Source: Nematostella vectensis (taxonomy: Eukaryota; Cnidaria; Anthozoa; Actiniaria; Edwardsiidae). Taken from it: 64,000 nucleotides of DNA. Of the stretch, positions 51,194 to 61,876 are shown in pieces. The translations under genes and the position numbers were made by a program. A model generated the notes under the pieces. The model did no database searches and was not told where the DNA came from. It worked only from the letters and a program-made list of their open reading frames with translations. The stretch lies in NCBI RefSeq assembly GCF_932526225.1, contig NC_064039.1:11860139-11924138 (forward strand), written 5' to 3'. Position 1 is the first letter of the stretch. Every line of letters begins with the position of its first letter.

Positions 51194-53125
51194 CTATTGG
51201 ATATGAGGTCCAAGGTCCAAATCCAAGCGAGTGTACTTTTCCTTGAGAAGGATCAAGACAGGAACACAGACTGAGCATCCAGCCATATTTACCCAGTTCA
51301 TCCATGTCACATCCACACTCGGGAACATAAACACCACACAGAATACCACACCTAGCACGCTTGACCATAAAAGTAAGTTGCCAGTTGCCAGTGAGTCCGA
51401 TACTGGATACACATATTCAATGATCAGCTCGAAAAACAAAGGCGTGGTCCCAGTAAAGAAGAGTCCACTGCCAATAATGTATACATAAAGTAGAGGCTCT
51501 GAGTATGGGATGTACCTCTCGCAGGTGATGGTGAAGAATAGAAGGCACAGGGTGGAGCCAGTGAAAAGAATGATCAGGATGAGCTTGGTGTATCTCCGGG
51601 TCAAATCGGCGCATCTGCAAGAGCATGAATGCACATCAAAAGTCACATTCGATCACAACAACTTCCAGTGCGTATCATGGTAAACATGGACAACTGCAAT
51701 TTATTTCACACACTTTTTTGCAATGCCCCATAAAACACACAAATAAAGAAGGTGTGCAAGTTTACCACATTGAGCACCTTGCGTTCGCAGCACCTCAAAA
51801 AATAACAAGGGACCAAAAGAAACATGGAAATGGCAACATTTAGCAGTACCCGGGAAATCGGACATAACTTGAAAACAAAATTATTACCTTGCTGCTAGAA
51901 TTGCAGATAAAACACCAGCAAGACTCCCTAGACATCCCAACCACCCAGCTGTGTCCTCAGAGATTTCAAATGGAGCAACAGCAACATCTAGCACTGATAT
52001 CCATCCATAATAGCTCCCATAGCTCACGGAGAACACAAAGGTAAGCAGCCAGAACCACACGTCTCTAGAAATCTCAGAAACCTCACTTTTGAGGCCAGTC
52101 TTTTTGCGAGAGCGAGTTGATAAGCTTGGGGGGAGGGGAGGTTTAGAGGGAAAATATAGAATAAGACAAAATGTAACAAAGATCAGCAGTCCCAATTCTC
52201 CATACATGTACTTTGCTATTCTAGTAGCCATCAACTGTTTATCAGCATCAGTGACATTTATTGCTGATATGTGGTTGGTGAAATTTGTAGCAAAGCTCTC
52301 CGGGTCAGGGACAATCTGAGGTCCGACTGCAAACGAAGCAGCTGACCCAATATATCCTGCAACCATGGCTAGTGTGGTTGCGGTGGCCCGCTCATGAGGT
52401 GGGAACCATACTGCAGACAGTACAGCGGGAACACATACTGTCATAAAGCTTGATGTCATTGCTATCATCTGGCCAATATTAACAACAGCTGTGCGGACAT
52501 CTTGATCAGTAAATGGAACTATCTGTAATGCTTTCCCAATGCATATGAAGAAAGATGTTAAGAGAATAGTTGGCCTCAGACCTGGAAAAAAACAATGACT
52601 TTACTTGGTTGTTCAAGAGCCGATCTTAAATCTTAATAAAAAGGATAATTCTGTTTGATTATTGCCTATTATTAGCCAAGTTATAATCAAATTCTTGTTT
52701 ACAGATAGTCCCTTTCCTTCAAACTCCAAATATGTGCAAAGTATCAAAGAAATTGTGGAGGAGTTATAATATTACATTAATTCAATTCCATCACCTTTCC
52801 TAGCCAGAACCCAGGTCCCAGGAACCAATGCAATCACAGCTGATGCAGGACCCCACACGGAAATCAACAGAACATCAAATTTCTCCCATCCAAACACAAT
52901 TTTACAGGACTCTTGTATAGGTCCCCAAAAATTCCATACTGCATTTTGCAAAGTGACCTGGAAACTGTAAATGAAGAGAATGTACCATCGGCGTTTGTAC
53001 ACTTTACATAGTAGCTTGTCTGCAGACACTGGTGTGATACTTGAAGTACTAGTGTTAATCAAGTATTTGGTTTCTTCACTATCTGACTCGGAGTGTCCAT
53101 CTGTGGTCTTGGGGATTTTCACCAT
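51194..53125 (-). CDS. SLC49A4: SLC49A4 (DIRC2)-like lysosomal MFS transporter, 3 exons, 481 aa
   Basis: Exons (minus order): 53125-52795, 52581-51888, 51614-51194 (TAA). Junctions GTGATG/CAG and GTAATA/CAG are in phase, and the length equals that of the vertebrate protein (about 478 aa). Matching blocks include RRWYILFIYSFQ, VWNFWGPIQESCK, LLISVWGPASAV, WFPPHERATATTLAMVAGYI, GPQIVPDP, YFPSKPPLPPS, GWISVLDV, AGWLGCLGSLAG and PLFFELIIEYVYPVSDSLATG. About 12 hydrophobic segments fit the major facilitator fold. The N-terminal E-x3-L-I motif (E18, L22, I23) fits an acidic dileucine lysosomal sorting signal, as in mammalian DIRC2. The mammalian protein is reported as a lysosomal transporter, with pyridoxine as a proposed substrate; substrate here is inference. 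SLC49A1/A2 (FLVCR) are less likely. Confidence 0.93.
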
Positions 53126-53749
53126 GTTTAGCTGTAAAAAGACAGTACAGGGCTTTCTTTGAAAAATGATATAAAGATCTGGCCTTTACAACTTACTACT
53201 TTGGCGCCATGTACACGGGGGAGGGGAGGTTGTGCGAGCACCCCCCTTGGCTGAGGATCATTTCTTATTGATACTGCCATCAAATAGTATCTTTTTTTCA
53301 TAAGATCACTATGACTGTGCACCCTTCATTAGCAAATCCTGGGTACATGTCTGCTTTGTCTGTTATTATCAGAAATTATCTCAATAAGATAAGGTACTAT
53401 ATACAAGAATGATTCCAATAAGTGCCCAGGTGCTTGATATTATTGGCCCTTATTGAAGAGGAGGTGCTTTTAGGGGAGTGGGGGGAAAACATTGTGATTA
53501 GGACTTTATTTGTGATAAACTAAAACAACTGTAAAAATTTTGTTAGACTTACAAAGTATGGTACATTCATGGAGGAGTTTCATTGTTTACAAATAAACTC
53601 GGGGGGACTCCGAAAAAAAACAGACAGCGGGTGATCATCAGCAAAATTGATTTTAACCCTAAGGGATAGCAGAAGTTGGACAACTTTTATACTCTAAGAG
53701 ATAGCAAAATCAGAAAAATCCTTAATCCCCCCCTTAGGAATAGCAACTG

Positions 53750-54022
53750 CAGGCCTGTACCCAGGGGGGTGCAGGGGGTGCGAATGCACCCCCCACAATG
53801 GCCGAAAGTCCACTTTTGGTTTTGTAGACAAAACTCACTCTGGCCTATAGCCAAATTCGACAATAAACGTCAAGTGGAGATACTGAAAAGGCATAAAAAA
53901 TAATTTTTTGTGCTTTCAGAGGTGGTTAGATTTTTATCAGAGAATCCCCCCCCCCCCAGGAAAAATTAGGTCCAGTTTTTCGGATTTCGCACCCCCCAAG
54001 AAAAATCCTTGGTACGGGCCTG
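53750..54022. mobile_element. 273-bp MITE
   Basis: CAGGCCTGTACCCAGGGGGG at the left faces CCTTGGTACGGGCCTG at the right. GGTGCGAATGCACCCCCC and TTTCGCACCCCCC are mirrored inside. Flanks AACTG and AATTG could be an aged 5-base target duplication with one change. Confidence 0.7.
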
Positions 54023-54106
54023 AATTGGTCGAATTTTATACACTTAGTGACAACAGAATCAGGAAAAAACGTTAAACACTCCCTTAGAAATACCAGTGGG
54101 TTGAGT

Positions 54107-56600
54107 CAGGGGCTCATAAGTAGGGGCAATCAACTTCCCCATATTCTGGTACTATATAAGTGTCACGGCGTTTTCTAGGATCAGGCTATTTTTAGACGCA
54201 CGGATTGGCCAATCAGATGACAGGGCGGAAAAATTGACTTTGTCTCAAGAAATCCAAAATGCCGGCCGAGAATGGGGAAAACGACCCTTGCTTTTCAAAG
54301 TCTTCCTACATCATCATATGCCTCCTAATTTCTTAACCCTTTTAGCCGCAGAGAAAAAAACATTTTCTCACTAGCCTTGGACTATTTATTTCTCCATAAG
54401 TGGACTAAAACTTTGTTACGAGTACATTTTTTTTGCTCTTGCAAAAAATAAGTGATAACCTCAAAATTCGATATTATCATTCATAAGGTTTTTGATACTG
54501 CTAGTTAACTAACAATAGTGTAAGTAACATACGAAAGTTTATGTCTTGTTTTTGTTAAATATTTTTATTATTATTTCGCTGTAATAGATAATTATATGTA
54601 CTGATAAGGAAAATATCCTGAAGTTTTTCTTTTAATGATAATATCTGCTACATTCATGAATGTGTTTTGCTACTCAAAAAGCTTTATTGTTGACTTTTTT
54701 TACAGTAAAATAACTTAGTTTACACAACTCCCTATTATAATTATCATTTTTTTCTTAATTATTATTGAAGTTGTTCATATTAGCTGCAAACATGCTACTC
54801 TTACTGTTAAATATTAACTGCAGGTATTGGCCTGCCAAAATATAGTATATTAAAAAGCAACTATGAATGGTGTCAACCTTTTTCTTTTATAAAGTCTGTA
54901 TTTGTCCCTAACTGATGACACAGTCCACAAGATCCAGCAGGATAGAAGTTGTCAAGTGGTTTTCTTTCTGGGCTTATTTGGCCCATTTTGTTTACATTCA
55001 TTTTGGCATGGTGTTAACACAACTTCTAAGAATCTGACATTTTTTTGGTGCAAGGCCAGATTTTTCTCTTTGCGGACTGAAGCAGGGCACCAACAAATCA
55101 AAGCTTGTAAATGCTGGTTATCAAAGTCATAGTATGAAATATGTCCTAGCTATTGACTATTTGCCTTTATTCTCGACATCTTATCAAACCAGGAAATGAT
55201 AGCCACAAACTGGGTATTTTGAAGCTTTGCCTTTAAGGCAAGGGAGTTGGTAGCTATATAGGGTGAATATGTTAACCTAATGTTGTTATGGGAGGGCTTT
55301 GCAGAGCTCTCAAATGTTGACCCTTTCAAACCAAAATGGAATGTCAGAACAGCTAGTACTTTCTAGGCATGTGCACTAAAAAAATTGAACAATTTATATT
55401 GTAACTTTATTAGCCCCATCTACATTGATCATGACATTTCTATATCCTTCCTCTGAATATTTTTTCTTTGTAAATCCTTTCGGTTGATTGGCATACCAAG
55501 GCTTGGCCATATGAGATGCTTTCACCACTTCCAAATCTTAGGACACTAAAAATGGACTCCAGAGTGCTACCAAGCACTGGTGGTCAATGGACCAGGAGTC
55601 CATTTCCCCAAATGATACACAAATATTTCAAGAGCCTGAAACTGTTTGAGTGACAGCATCATATTTCCATCAAGAACTTTTTTGAAAGATTTTACAAGGG
55701 CCATTACTATATTGATGGCAAGTCTCATTACAAACCAGGATGACAGATATGCATGCTTTTATACACTCCTGGACTTTTTTGCAATCATTTTAAATCTTAT
55801 TATGATGGTCTGGTCAGTCAAAAGAAAGTCAAACTTGAACAAATTAAGATGCCGTAAGTATGTAATACTTTAAGTATTCATAACAGATTAAAAGTTAAAT
55901 GAGTAAGTAACAAGTACCAATTTTCGCATTTAGTGTAAATGGAAACAGAATTTTCAAAAAAAGACACAAACGTAATGCCTTTTATGTTAGTATACTTTTA
56001 CATGGTTATTTTTTTACAATTTCTTACCAGATCAGGGCAAGTTGAGTCCTGGGCAGGTCATGAGTGTTGATATTTATGCGTATCATGACTAAATTCTTTC
56101 TTAAACAAACAAGTACTTACAGTTTTGAAGAGCTGGTTTAATATAAATTTAAAATAAAAAAACAAGACATAAACGTTTGTATGTTACTTCTTACACTATT
56201 GTTAAACTAGCAGTATCAAACACCTTATGAATGATAATATGGCCTCTCAGTGAGAGAATTTTGAGATCGAAACAAATGATTACTTATTTCCGAATTTATT
56301 GCTTTGCAAGAGCAAGAAAAAATGTCCTCGTAACAAAGTTTGAGTCTACTTATGGACAAATATATAGTCCAAGGCTAAAAGAGTTTTGAAATTAGGAGGC
56401 ATATGACGATGTAGGAAGAATTCAAAAAGCAAGCGTCGTTTTCCCCATTCTCGGCCGCAATTTTGGATTTCTTGAGACAAAGTCAAATTTTCCCTCCTGT
56501 CATCTGATTGGCTAATCCTTGCATCTAAAAATAGCCTGATCCTAGGAAACGCCGTGACACTTATATAATACAGATGATTGCCCCTATTTATGAGCCCTTG
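54107..56600. mobile_element. 2.5-kb element with ~450-bp terminal inverted repeats (CAGGGGCTCATAA family)
   Basis: The left arm from CAGGGGCTCATAAGTAGGGG to about 54555 is matched in reverse by about 56155-56600, which ends TATTTATGAGCCCTTG. Shared arm blocks include AAACGCCGTGACACTTATAT, GACTTTGTCTCAAGAAATCC, CCATTCTCGGCCG, TAGGAGGCATATGA and GATACTGCTAGT. GTTGAG flanks both sides (54100-54105 and 56601-56606), a partial target duplication. The 1.6-kb middle holds only short broken frames with no transposase I can name. Confidence 0.78.
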
Positions 56601-57177
56601 GTTGAGAGATAGCAAAATTGGAAAAAATCCTACAACACCCCCTAAGGAAAGCAGTTGGTCGAAATGTGATACCCTAAAAGATGTGATTATCTTCATTGCC
56701 TAACTTTTCTGGAGAGTCCCCCCCCCCCTGCAGGCAAATAGATTGACACGATTCCATGGTGCTTTTGTTGAGACATCTTTTAGTGGGAGGGGAAGGGGGC
56801 GCCTAATTGGGGGGGGGGTATTCACAAATTCGAGGTCGAGGGTGGGGGGCACTTACTCGAGTTATTACGGTATCGTAAGTAGACAAAGTAGAATAAGGTA
56901 TTTCCGAGAAAACAAACCTTGATATGTTGGGAAAATCGCCTTATAAGACACCACTTTTGTTGTCGTTGCCTGTTTAGCTTCTTTGAGAATGCATTTAGAT
57001 ATAAAATTAGCAGTAAAAACCATGCAATAAGCTCACCGACTCGAAACTGTTCACATCATATGACCGAACCATGACTGTCACGCAAGGCGGCAGTGTTGTA
57101 GGAGAGAGCTTCTTATTTGGGGCTCCTGTGTTACCTGACTCGCGCGGTGGTGATGTTTCTGCGCGAACAGTCTCTAG

Positions 57178-57209
57178 CCAATCAACACTCATAATTTCTT
57201 ATGACGTCA
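57178..57209. promoter_or_regulatory. CCAAT box and CRE palindrome
   Basis: CCAAT at 57178-57182 lies 19 bases before a perfect TGACGTCA at 57202-57209, in a locally GC-richer stretch with CGCGCGG. This fits a CREB/ATF plus NF-Y type promoter and lies about 160 bases before the possible exon at 57369. Confidence 0.35.
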
Positions 57210-57368
57210 CAATTGCCTATTGACCATCGTGTGGCAGTGTGACAACTTTGCACAGTCCGCGGTGATTTTAAACATTGCATACAGAAGGGCAGCCCTTTTT
57301 TACGTTTTATAGAGCTTACTACATCGAAATTCATGCGAAAAACCCTCGCAAAGGTACGAAAAAGTACA

Positions 57369-57480
57369 ATGCAAGTGAAAAAATGTGTTTCGAACCGTGT
57401 TCAATCAATGTTTTTGTGCGACCTGTGTATTTTAGCTTGCTTTGCTATGAACGGGCAGTCGTCACTTCGCCTGAATCGAA
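57369..57480 (+). CDS. Possible first coding exon with signal peptide, gene otherwise unseen
   Basis: From an ATG at 57369 the frame gives MQVKKCVSNRVQS, then a hydrophobic stretch (MFLCDLCILACFAM) and GQSSLRLNRK, followed by GTTAGT as a donor at 57481. A CCAAT/CRE patch lies about 160 bases upstream. An upstream in-frame ATG exists at 57333. The downstream intron would contain the whole gypsy insertion, and I found no continuing exon before 64000. It could equally be a chance frame. Confidence 0.25.
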
Positions 57481-57721
57481 AGGTTAGTTCCTCCATTTTA
57501 TTATGTTCGGTTGTATACATTGTAATTTTCTTTCTTATCAAACTAACTTCATGGCTATTTTACCATCATGTAGTATATTGTATTGTTTATAAAGGTTGAT
57601 TATGCTTTGCTTCTCCACGAATTTTTTTGTGCCCTTTCGCATATTTCTTGGTACCGGTTTGCACTCTTCGCAATCAATGTCACATCAATGGTAAACATCT
57701 CTAGTCGACCCATTTAGTTAC

Positions 57722-57992
57722 TGTAGTAGAAGGTATGCCTCTAAACTGAGGCTTTAATCAACATAAATCTACAGCTTGTAAAACTAAACCGAAAACTAAG
57801 CAAGATGGCTGCCCCTAGAGATTCTATGGGGTAAAACCGCTGTACAACAATAAACATAACACAGGCAGCCCAACACGTAATGTTCAAGGTTCTTAACATA
57901 CATAAATACTACATTCACCCCTCTGTTAGAGGTTAAGTCTGAGCACGGGGGCATTCAATGTTCAAGGTTCTTAACGTAACATAAATACTACA
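57722..57992 (-). repeat. 3' LTR of the gypsy element
   Basis: 271 bases, starting TGTAGTAGAAGG and ending ATAAATACTACA on the plus strand. Within it, 57880 onward (AATGTTCAAGGTTCTTAAC through TTAGAGGTTAAGTCTG) is repeated from 57957 across the LTR/internal border, so the LTR contains a copy of the polypurine tract and stop-codon region. Confidence 0.95.
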
Positions 57993-58004
57993 TTCACCCC
58001 TCGG

Positions 58005-61000
58005 TTAGAGGTTAAGTCTGTCCACCGGACGTCGGGTCCTCTCCGAACGTCGCAAAGGAGGCTGCCCATCAAGACCTGTACTGACCTGTGGCACTTCTTC
58101 GCCCACACCTATCTCCACTTCTATCTCCGAGGAAGGTGGGGAACTACCAGTAGCAGGGTGATGCTCACCTGGAACAGTAGGCTTAACTTGAGGGAGTGGG
58201 TACATTATTGGTACTTCACCTTTGGGGGCAAGATGCTTGGTAGAGACTGTTGTTTCTCGGCCATCTGGATAGCGCACATGGGCGTAGTGAGGATTCGCCT
58301 GAAGCAATTCCACCTCATCAACTAACGGATCTGTCTTGCTTGCACGGACGTGACGCTTGAGTAGGACCGGTCCAGGCTCACTCATCCATGTTGGGATGGA
58401 AGATCCGGAAGAGGATCGCCTGGGAAAACCGAAGAATCGCTCATGGGGTGTCTCATTGGTAGCCGTGCACAACAGAGAACGAATGGAGTGTAGAACATCA
58501 GGGAGGACTTCTTGCCAGCGCTTTACTGGCAGATTCTTAGACTTCAGGGATGCTGAAATTGCCTTCCATACCACTCCATTATACCTCTCCACTTGCCCAT
58601 TGCCTTCGGGATTGTAAGCAGTTGTCCTGCTTGTGGCTACCCCTTTTTCATTCAGGAAGTCTCGCAGTTCCTGGCTGATCAAGGAGGAGCCCCTGTCCGA
58701 ATGTACATAGGCTGGCATACCGAACATCGTAAACAAGGAGGTAAGACACTTGATCACTGTTGGTGTAGACACATCAGGACAAGGGAAGACAAAAGGGAAT
58801 CTTGAATATTCATCAACCACATTGAGGAAGAACTTGTTGCCATTGTTACTTGGCAAGGGGCCCTTGAAATCAATGTTTATCCTCTCGAAAGGTTTAGTAG
58901 CCTTAATGAGAGGAACTTTGGGAGGTTGATGAAACTGTGGTTTGCATTCACAACAAACTGGACACTTACTTGTCATGCTCTTGATCTCCTCAAGGGAATA
59001 AGGGAGGTTCTTGGTGCGTACGAAGTGGTTGAGTCGGGTGACCCCTGGATGACAGAGTGACTCGTGGAGCTGGTAGAGGGGATCTTCACTCAACGTGGCG
59101 CAAGTAGCTCTGGACAGAGTGTCGGGTGGAATGTTCTCTTTACCAGGACGGTAAATGATATCGAAACTATAGCAGGAGAGTTCGATCTTCCACCGCATGA
59201 TCTTATCATTCTTGATCTTCCCTTTGTGGCACTGGTCAAACATGTAAGATACTGATTTCTGGTCTGTTTTAAGAGTGAAGTGCCTCCCTGTTAGGAAGTG
59301 CCTCCAGTGTCGGACAGCTTCTACAATCGCTTGTGCCTCTTTCTCAACTGAGGCGTGCTTGAGCTCGCTGCCCTGTAAGGCTCTTGAGAAGAATGCAACT
59401 GGCCTCCCATTTTGGCTGAGAGTGGCAGCTAATGCCACCTCTGAAGCATCCGTCTCAACTTCAAATGGAATGCTTTCATCGATTGCACTAACAAAAGCTT
59501 CCTCCACCGTCTTCTTGATACTCTCAAAGGCCGCGACAGCGGGCTCGGGTAATGGAAAAACCTTGCAGGAGGTTATTGGCTTGATTCGATCCGAGTATGC
59601 GGGTATCCATTGTGAGTAGTAGGAAAACAATCCGAGGCATCTGTTCAGAGACTTTGAGTCACTTGGAACGGGTAGCTCTCGCAAAGGGCGTAGACGTTCT
59701 GGGTCTGGACTGATATTCCCTTCCTCAACCACATATCCAAGGATAGGAAGACGCCTGGTGGAGAAGATGCTCTTGTCGTTGTTATAGCAGATGTTCTTGC
59801 GCTTAGCAGCTTCAAGGAAACTCTGAAGGTTGGAATCATGCTCTTCTTGGTCTTTCCCACAGATTGTGATGTTGTCGAGATAAAGGAAGACCGCTTTGAG
59901 ATTGTTCTCTTCCACAAACTTGGTCATCTCTCTCTGGAAGCAGGCCACCCCGTTGGTGACGCCGAATGGGAGTCGGCTAAACTGATACAGGTTACCTCTA
60001 GCTTCGAATGCTGTGTACGGTTTATCCTCATCTTTGAGAGGGATCTGATGATAAGCACTGCGTAGATCAATAGTGCTGAAGATTTTGTACTGGGCGATCT
60101 GGTTAACCAAGTCGGTTATTCGTGGTAATGGGAATGCGTCGAGGAGGGTAAACCTGTTGATGGTCTGTGAGTAATCAATTACTAGCCTCTTCTTGTGATT
60201 CTCATCCTTGGTTACTACAACTTGTGCTCGCCATGGAGAGCGACTGGGCTCAATGATTCCTTCATTAAGCAGCCTCTTAACTTCTTCATCAATGAACGTG
60301 GAATCTTCTTGGCTGTAGCGGCGTGACTTTGTGGCAATAGGATGACAGTCTGCTGTCAGGTTTGCAAATGGCTCAGGCGGGTCTACATTCAGAGTGCTGA
60401 AGCTACAGACGGAGAGGGACGGTTCGGAGCCCTTGTACTGGAAGATGACACTTTCGTGCTTTGACTGAAAGTCTACTCCTAATATGAGGTCTGCACATAG
60501 CCCAGGGAGTACAGAAAACTTGAGGCCTTCATATCTCCGTCCTTGGTAGGTAAGATCAACTGTACAAGTACCACTAACCTTGATGGCGCCTGTCGAGGAG
60601 GTTGCCATGGATACGGTACTAGATGAGGGCTGGACTGTCAGACTTGCTTGCTCTACTAGACTGGGATGGATATAGCTTTCACTACTCCCACTGTCAAACA
60701 GGGCCTTGACTTGCAATCCTTGGATATTGACGACACCACATGATTTAGAGAGGGATTTTGGTGGGTTAGCTGTCAATGTGGCGAGTATCGGGGACCAAGT
60801 TGCTGCCGAAACTCTTTCTTTTGGAACCGCCTTTCCTTTACAAACTTTAGCAAAATGGCCTTTCTTTTGACACTTGTTGCAAATAGCCTCCAGGGCAGGA
60901 CACTTCGGTCGAGGGTGTTTCTTGTTTCCACAGAAAAAGCAAGTAGCTTTATCGAGTTTCATTGTAGCTACAGTAGACTCGTCAGGCTGTTCTGCTGACA

Positions 61001-61577
61001 ATGGGGTGCTGTTACAAGGTAGTGCTGCATTTATAGGTATCTGTGGTGCTCCATATGATTCTGAACTCCTCATAGCTGACTCCAGAGCTCGAGCCTGGTC
61101 AAACATGGTCTTTAGATCAAGTGTTTTGTTCTCCAACAATCGTTGCCTGATTGTGTTGGATTGCAGACCTGTAATAAACGCATCCCGTATGCTCTCTTCG
61201 CTGTACTGCGCTGCGGTTACACTCTTAAAATCACAGTCCTTACTCAGTGTTTTCAGAGCTTGCAAGTACTCATCTAAGCTTTCCGATGGTTGCTGGCGTC
61301 TCGTTGCAAGTAGATGGCGAGCGAAGATCTCATTCCGTGGTCTAACATAAAGGGCTTGTAGCGCCTCAATTGCTGCATCGTATTCCGTACAATCTTCGAT
61401 GTGTTGGAAGAGTGTTGGAGAAACAAAGTTAGTTAAAACGGTCAACTTGTCCAGGCCCGTCTGAGGTAGAACTTGTACGAAATTCTCGAAGGTCCTTTTC
61501 CAATGGAGCCATTCCTTCTGGGCCGTGCTGCTATTTGGATCGGTTTCTAGGCGTTCAGGACGCAGTACTTTATCCAT
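58005..61577 (-). CDS. Gypsy Gag-Pol polyprotein, single frame, 1190 aa
   Basis: Order: Gag-like N-terminus (1-200), two CCHC zinc knuckles (C213-x2-C-x4-H-x4-C and 233-246), aspartic protease with FDSGSS (D295), reverse transcriptase (about 420-600, first catalytic D504, YLDN at 566-569), RNase H (VETDASE, D710; TDQKS), integrase HHCC finger (H838, H842, C872, C875) and D903-D961-E997 core with 35 residues between the last two. It ends in a basic RRSERTRRPVDRL tail without an evident chromodomain. Gag and Pol are fused with no frameshift or stop between them. The frame is fully open, which together with near-identical LTRs points to recent insertion. The Asn in YLDN replaces the second Asp of the usual YxDD box. 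No envelope gene is present. Confidence 0.95.
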   Translation of the reverse strand: MDKVLRPERLETDPNSSTAQKEWLHWKRTFENFVQVLPQTGLDKLTVLTNFVSPTLFQHIEDCTEYDAAIEALQALYVRPRNEIFARHLLATRRQQPSESLDEYLQALKTLSKDCDFKSVTAAQYSEESIRDAFITGLQSNTIRQRLLENKTLDLKTMFDQARALESAMRSSESYGAPQIPINAALPCNSTPLSAEQPDESTVATMKLDKATCFFCGNKKHPRPKCPALEAICNKCQKKGHFAKVCKGKAVPKERVSAATWSPILATLTANPPKSLSKSCGVVNIQGLQVKALFDSGSSESYIHPSLVEQASLTVQPSSSTVSMATSSTGAIKVSGTCTVDLTYQGRRYEGLKFSVLPGLCADLILGVDFQSKHESVIFQYKGSEPSLSVCSFSTLNVDPPEPFANLTADCHPIATKSRRYSQEDSTFIDEEVKRLLNEGIIEPSRSPWRAQVVVTKDENHKKRLVIDYSQTINRFTLLDAFPLPRITDLVNQIAQYKIFSTIDLRSAYHQIPLKDEDKPYTAFEARGNLYQFSRLPFGVTNGVACFQREMTKFVEENNLKAVFLYLDNITICGKDQEEHDSNLQSFLEAAKRKNICYNNDKSIFSTRRLPILGYVVEEGNISPDPERLRPLRELPVPSDSKSLNRCLGLFSYYSQWIPAYSDRIKPITSCKVFPLPEPAVAAFESIKKTVEEAFVSAIDESIPFEVETDASEVALAATLSQNGRPVAFFSRALQGSELKHASVEKEAQAIVEAVRHWRHFLTGRHFTLKTDQKSVSYMFDQCHKGKIKNDKIMRWKIELSCYSFDIIYRPGKENIPPDTLSRATCATLSEDPLYQLHESLCHPGVTRLNHFVRTKNLPYSLEEIKSMTSKCPVCCECKPQFHQPPKVPLIKATKPFERINIDFKGPLPSNNGNKFFLNVVDEYSRFPFVFPCPDVSTPTVIKCLTSLFTMFGMPAYVHSDRGSSLISQELRDFLNEKGVATSRTTAYNPEGNGQVERYNGVVWKAISASLKSKNLPVKRWQEVLPDVLHSIRSLLCTATNETPHERFFGFPRRSSSGSSIPTWMSEPGPVLLKRHVRASKTDPLVDEVELLQANPHYAHVRYPDGRETTVSTKHLAPKGEVPIMYPLPQVKPTVPGEHHPATGSSPPSSEIEVEIGVGEEVPQVSTGLDGQPPLRRSERTRRPVDRLNL

Positions 61578-61605
61578 GGGACTTCAGAAAATATGTTGAT
61601 TAAAT

Positions 61606-61876
61606 TGTAGTAGAAGGTATGCCTCTAAACTGAGGCTTTAATCAACATAAATCTACAGCTTGTAAAACTAAACCGAAAACTAAGCAAGATGGCTGCCCCT
61701 AGAGATTCTATGGGGTAAAACCGCTGTACAACAATAAACATAACACAGGCAGCCCAACACGTAATGTTCAAAGTTCTTAACATACATAAATACTACATTC
61801 ACCCCTCTGTTAGAGGTTAAGTCTGAGCACGGGGGCATTCAATGTTCAAGGTTCTTAACGTAACATAAATACTACA
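61606..61876 (-). repeat. 5' LTR of the gypsy element
   Basis: 271 bases, identical to the left LTR except for one base. The Gag-Pol ATG lies only about 28 bases inside its inner edge, so the 5' leader outside the LTR is very short. Confidence 0.95.

Larger units (their letters stand above)
53126..57721. other. Repeat-rich spacer left of the gypsy element
   Basis: It contains the 273-bp MITE (53750-54022), a 2.5-kb long-inverted-repeat element (54107-56600), C and G runs at 56719-56728 and 56808-56818, a CRE/CCAAT patch at 57178-57209 and a possible signal-peptide exon at 57369. The SLC49A4-like promoter should be just right of 53125. No other gene seen. Confidence 0.5.
57722..61876 (-). mobile_element. 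Full-length Ty3/gypsy LTR retrotransposon, 4155 bp
   Basis: Two 271-base LTRs (57722-57992 and 61606-61876) enclose one Gag-Pol frame. LTR ends are TGTAGTA...TACTACA. The LTRs differ at one position (GTTCAAGGTTC in the left copy, GTTCAAAGTTC in the right). GTTAC flanks both sides (57717-57721, 61877-61881), a 5-base target duplication as expected for this class. Read on the minus strand, the 5' LTR is the right-hand copy. A purine-rich GAGGGGTGAA abuts the 3' LTR as the polypurine tract and overlaps the stop region of the frame. The base after the 5' LTR is followed by TTTAATCAACATA instead of a tRNA-type TGG primer site. Confidence 0.95.
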
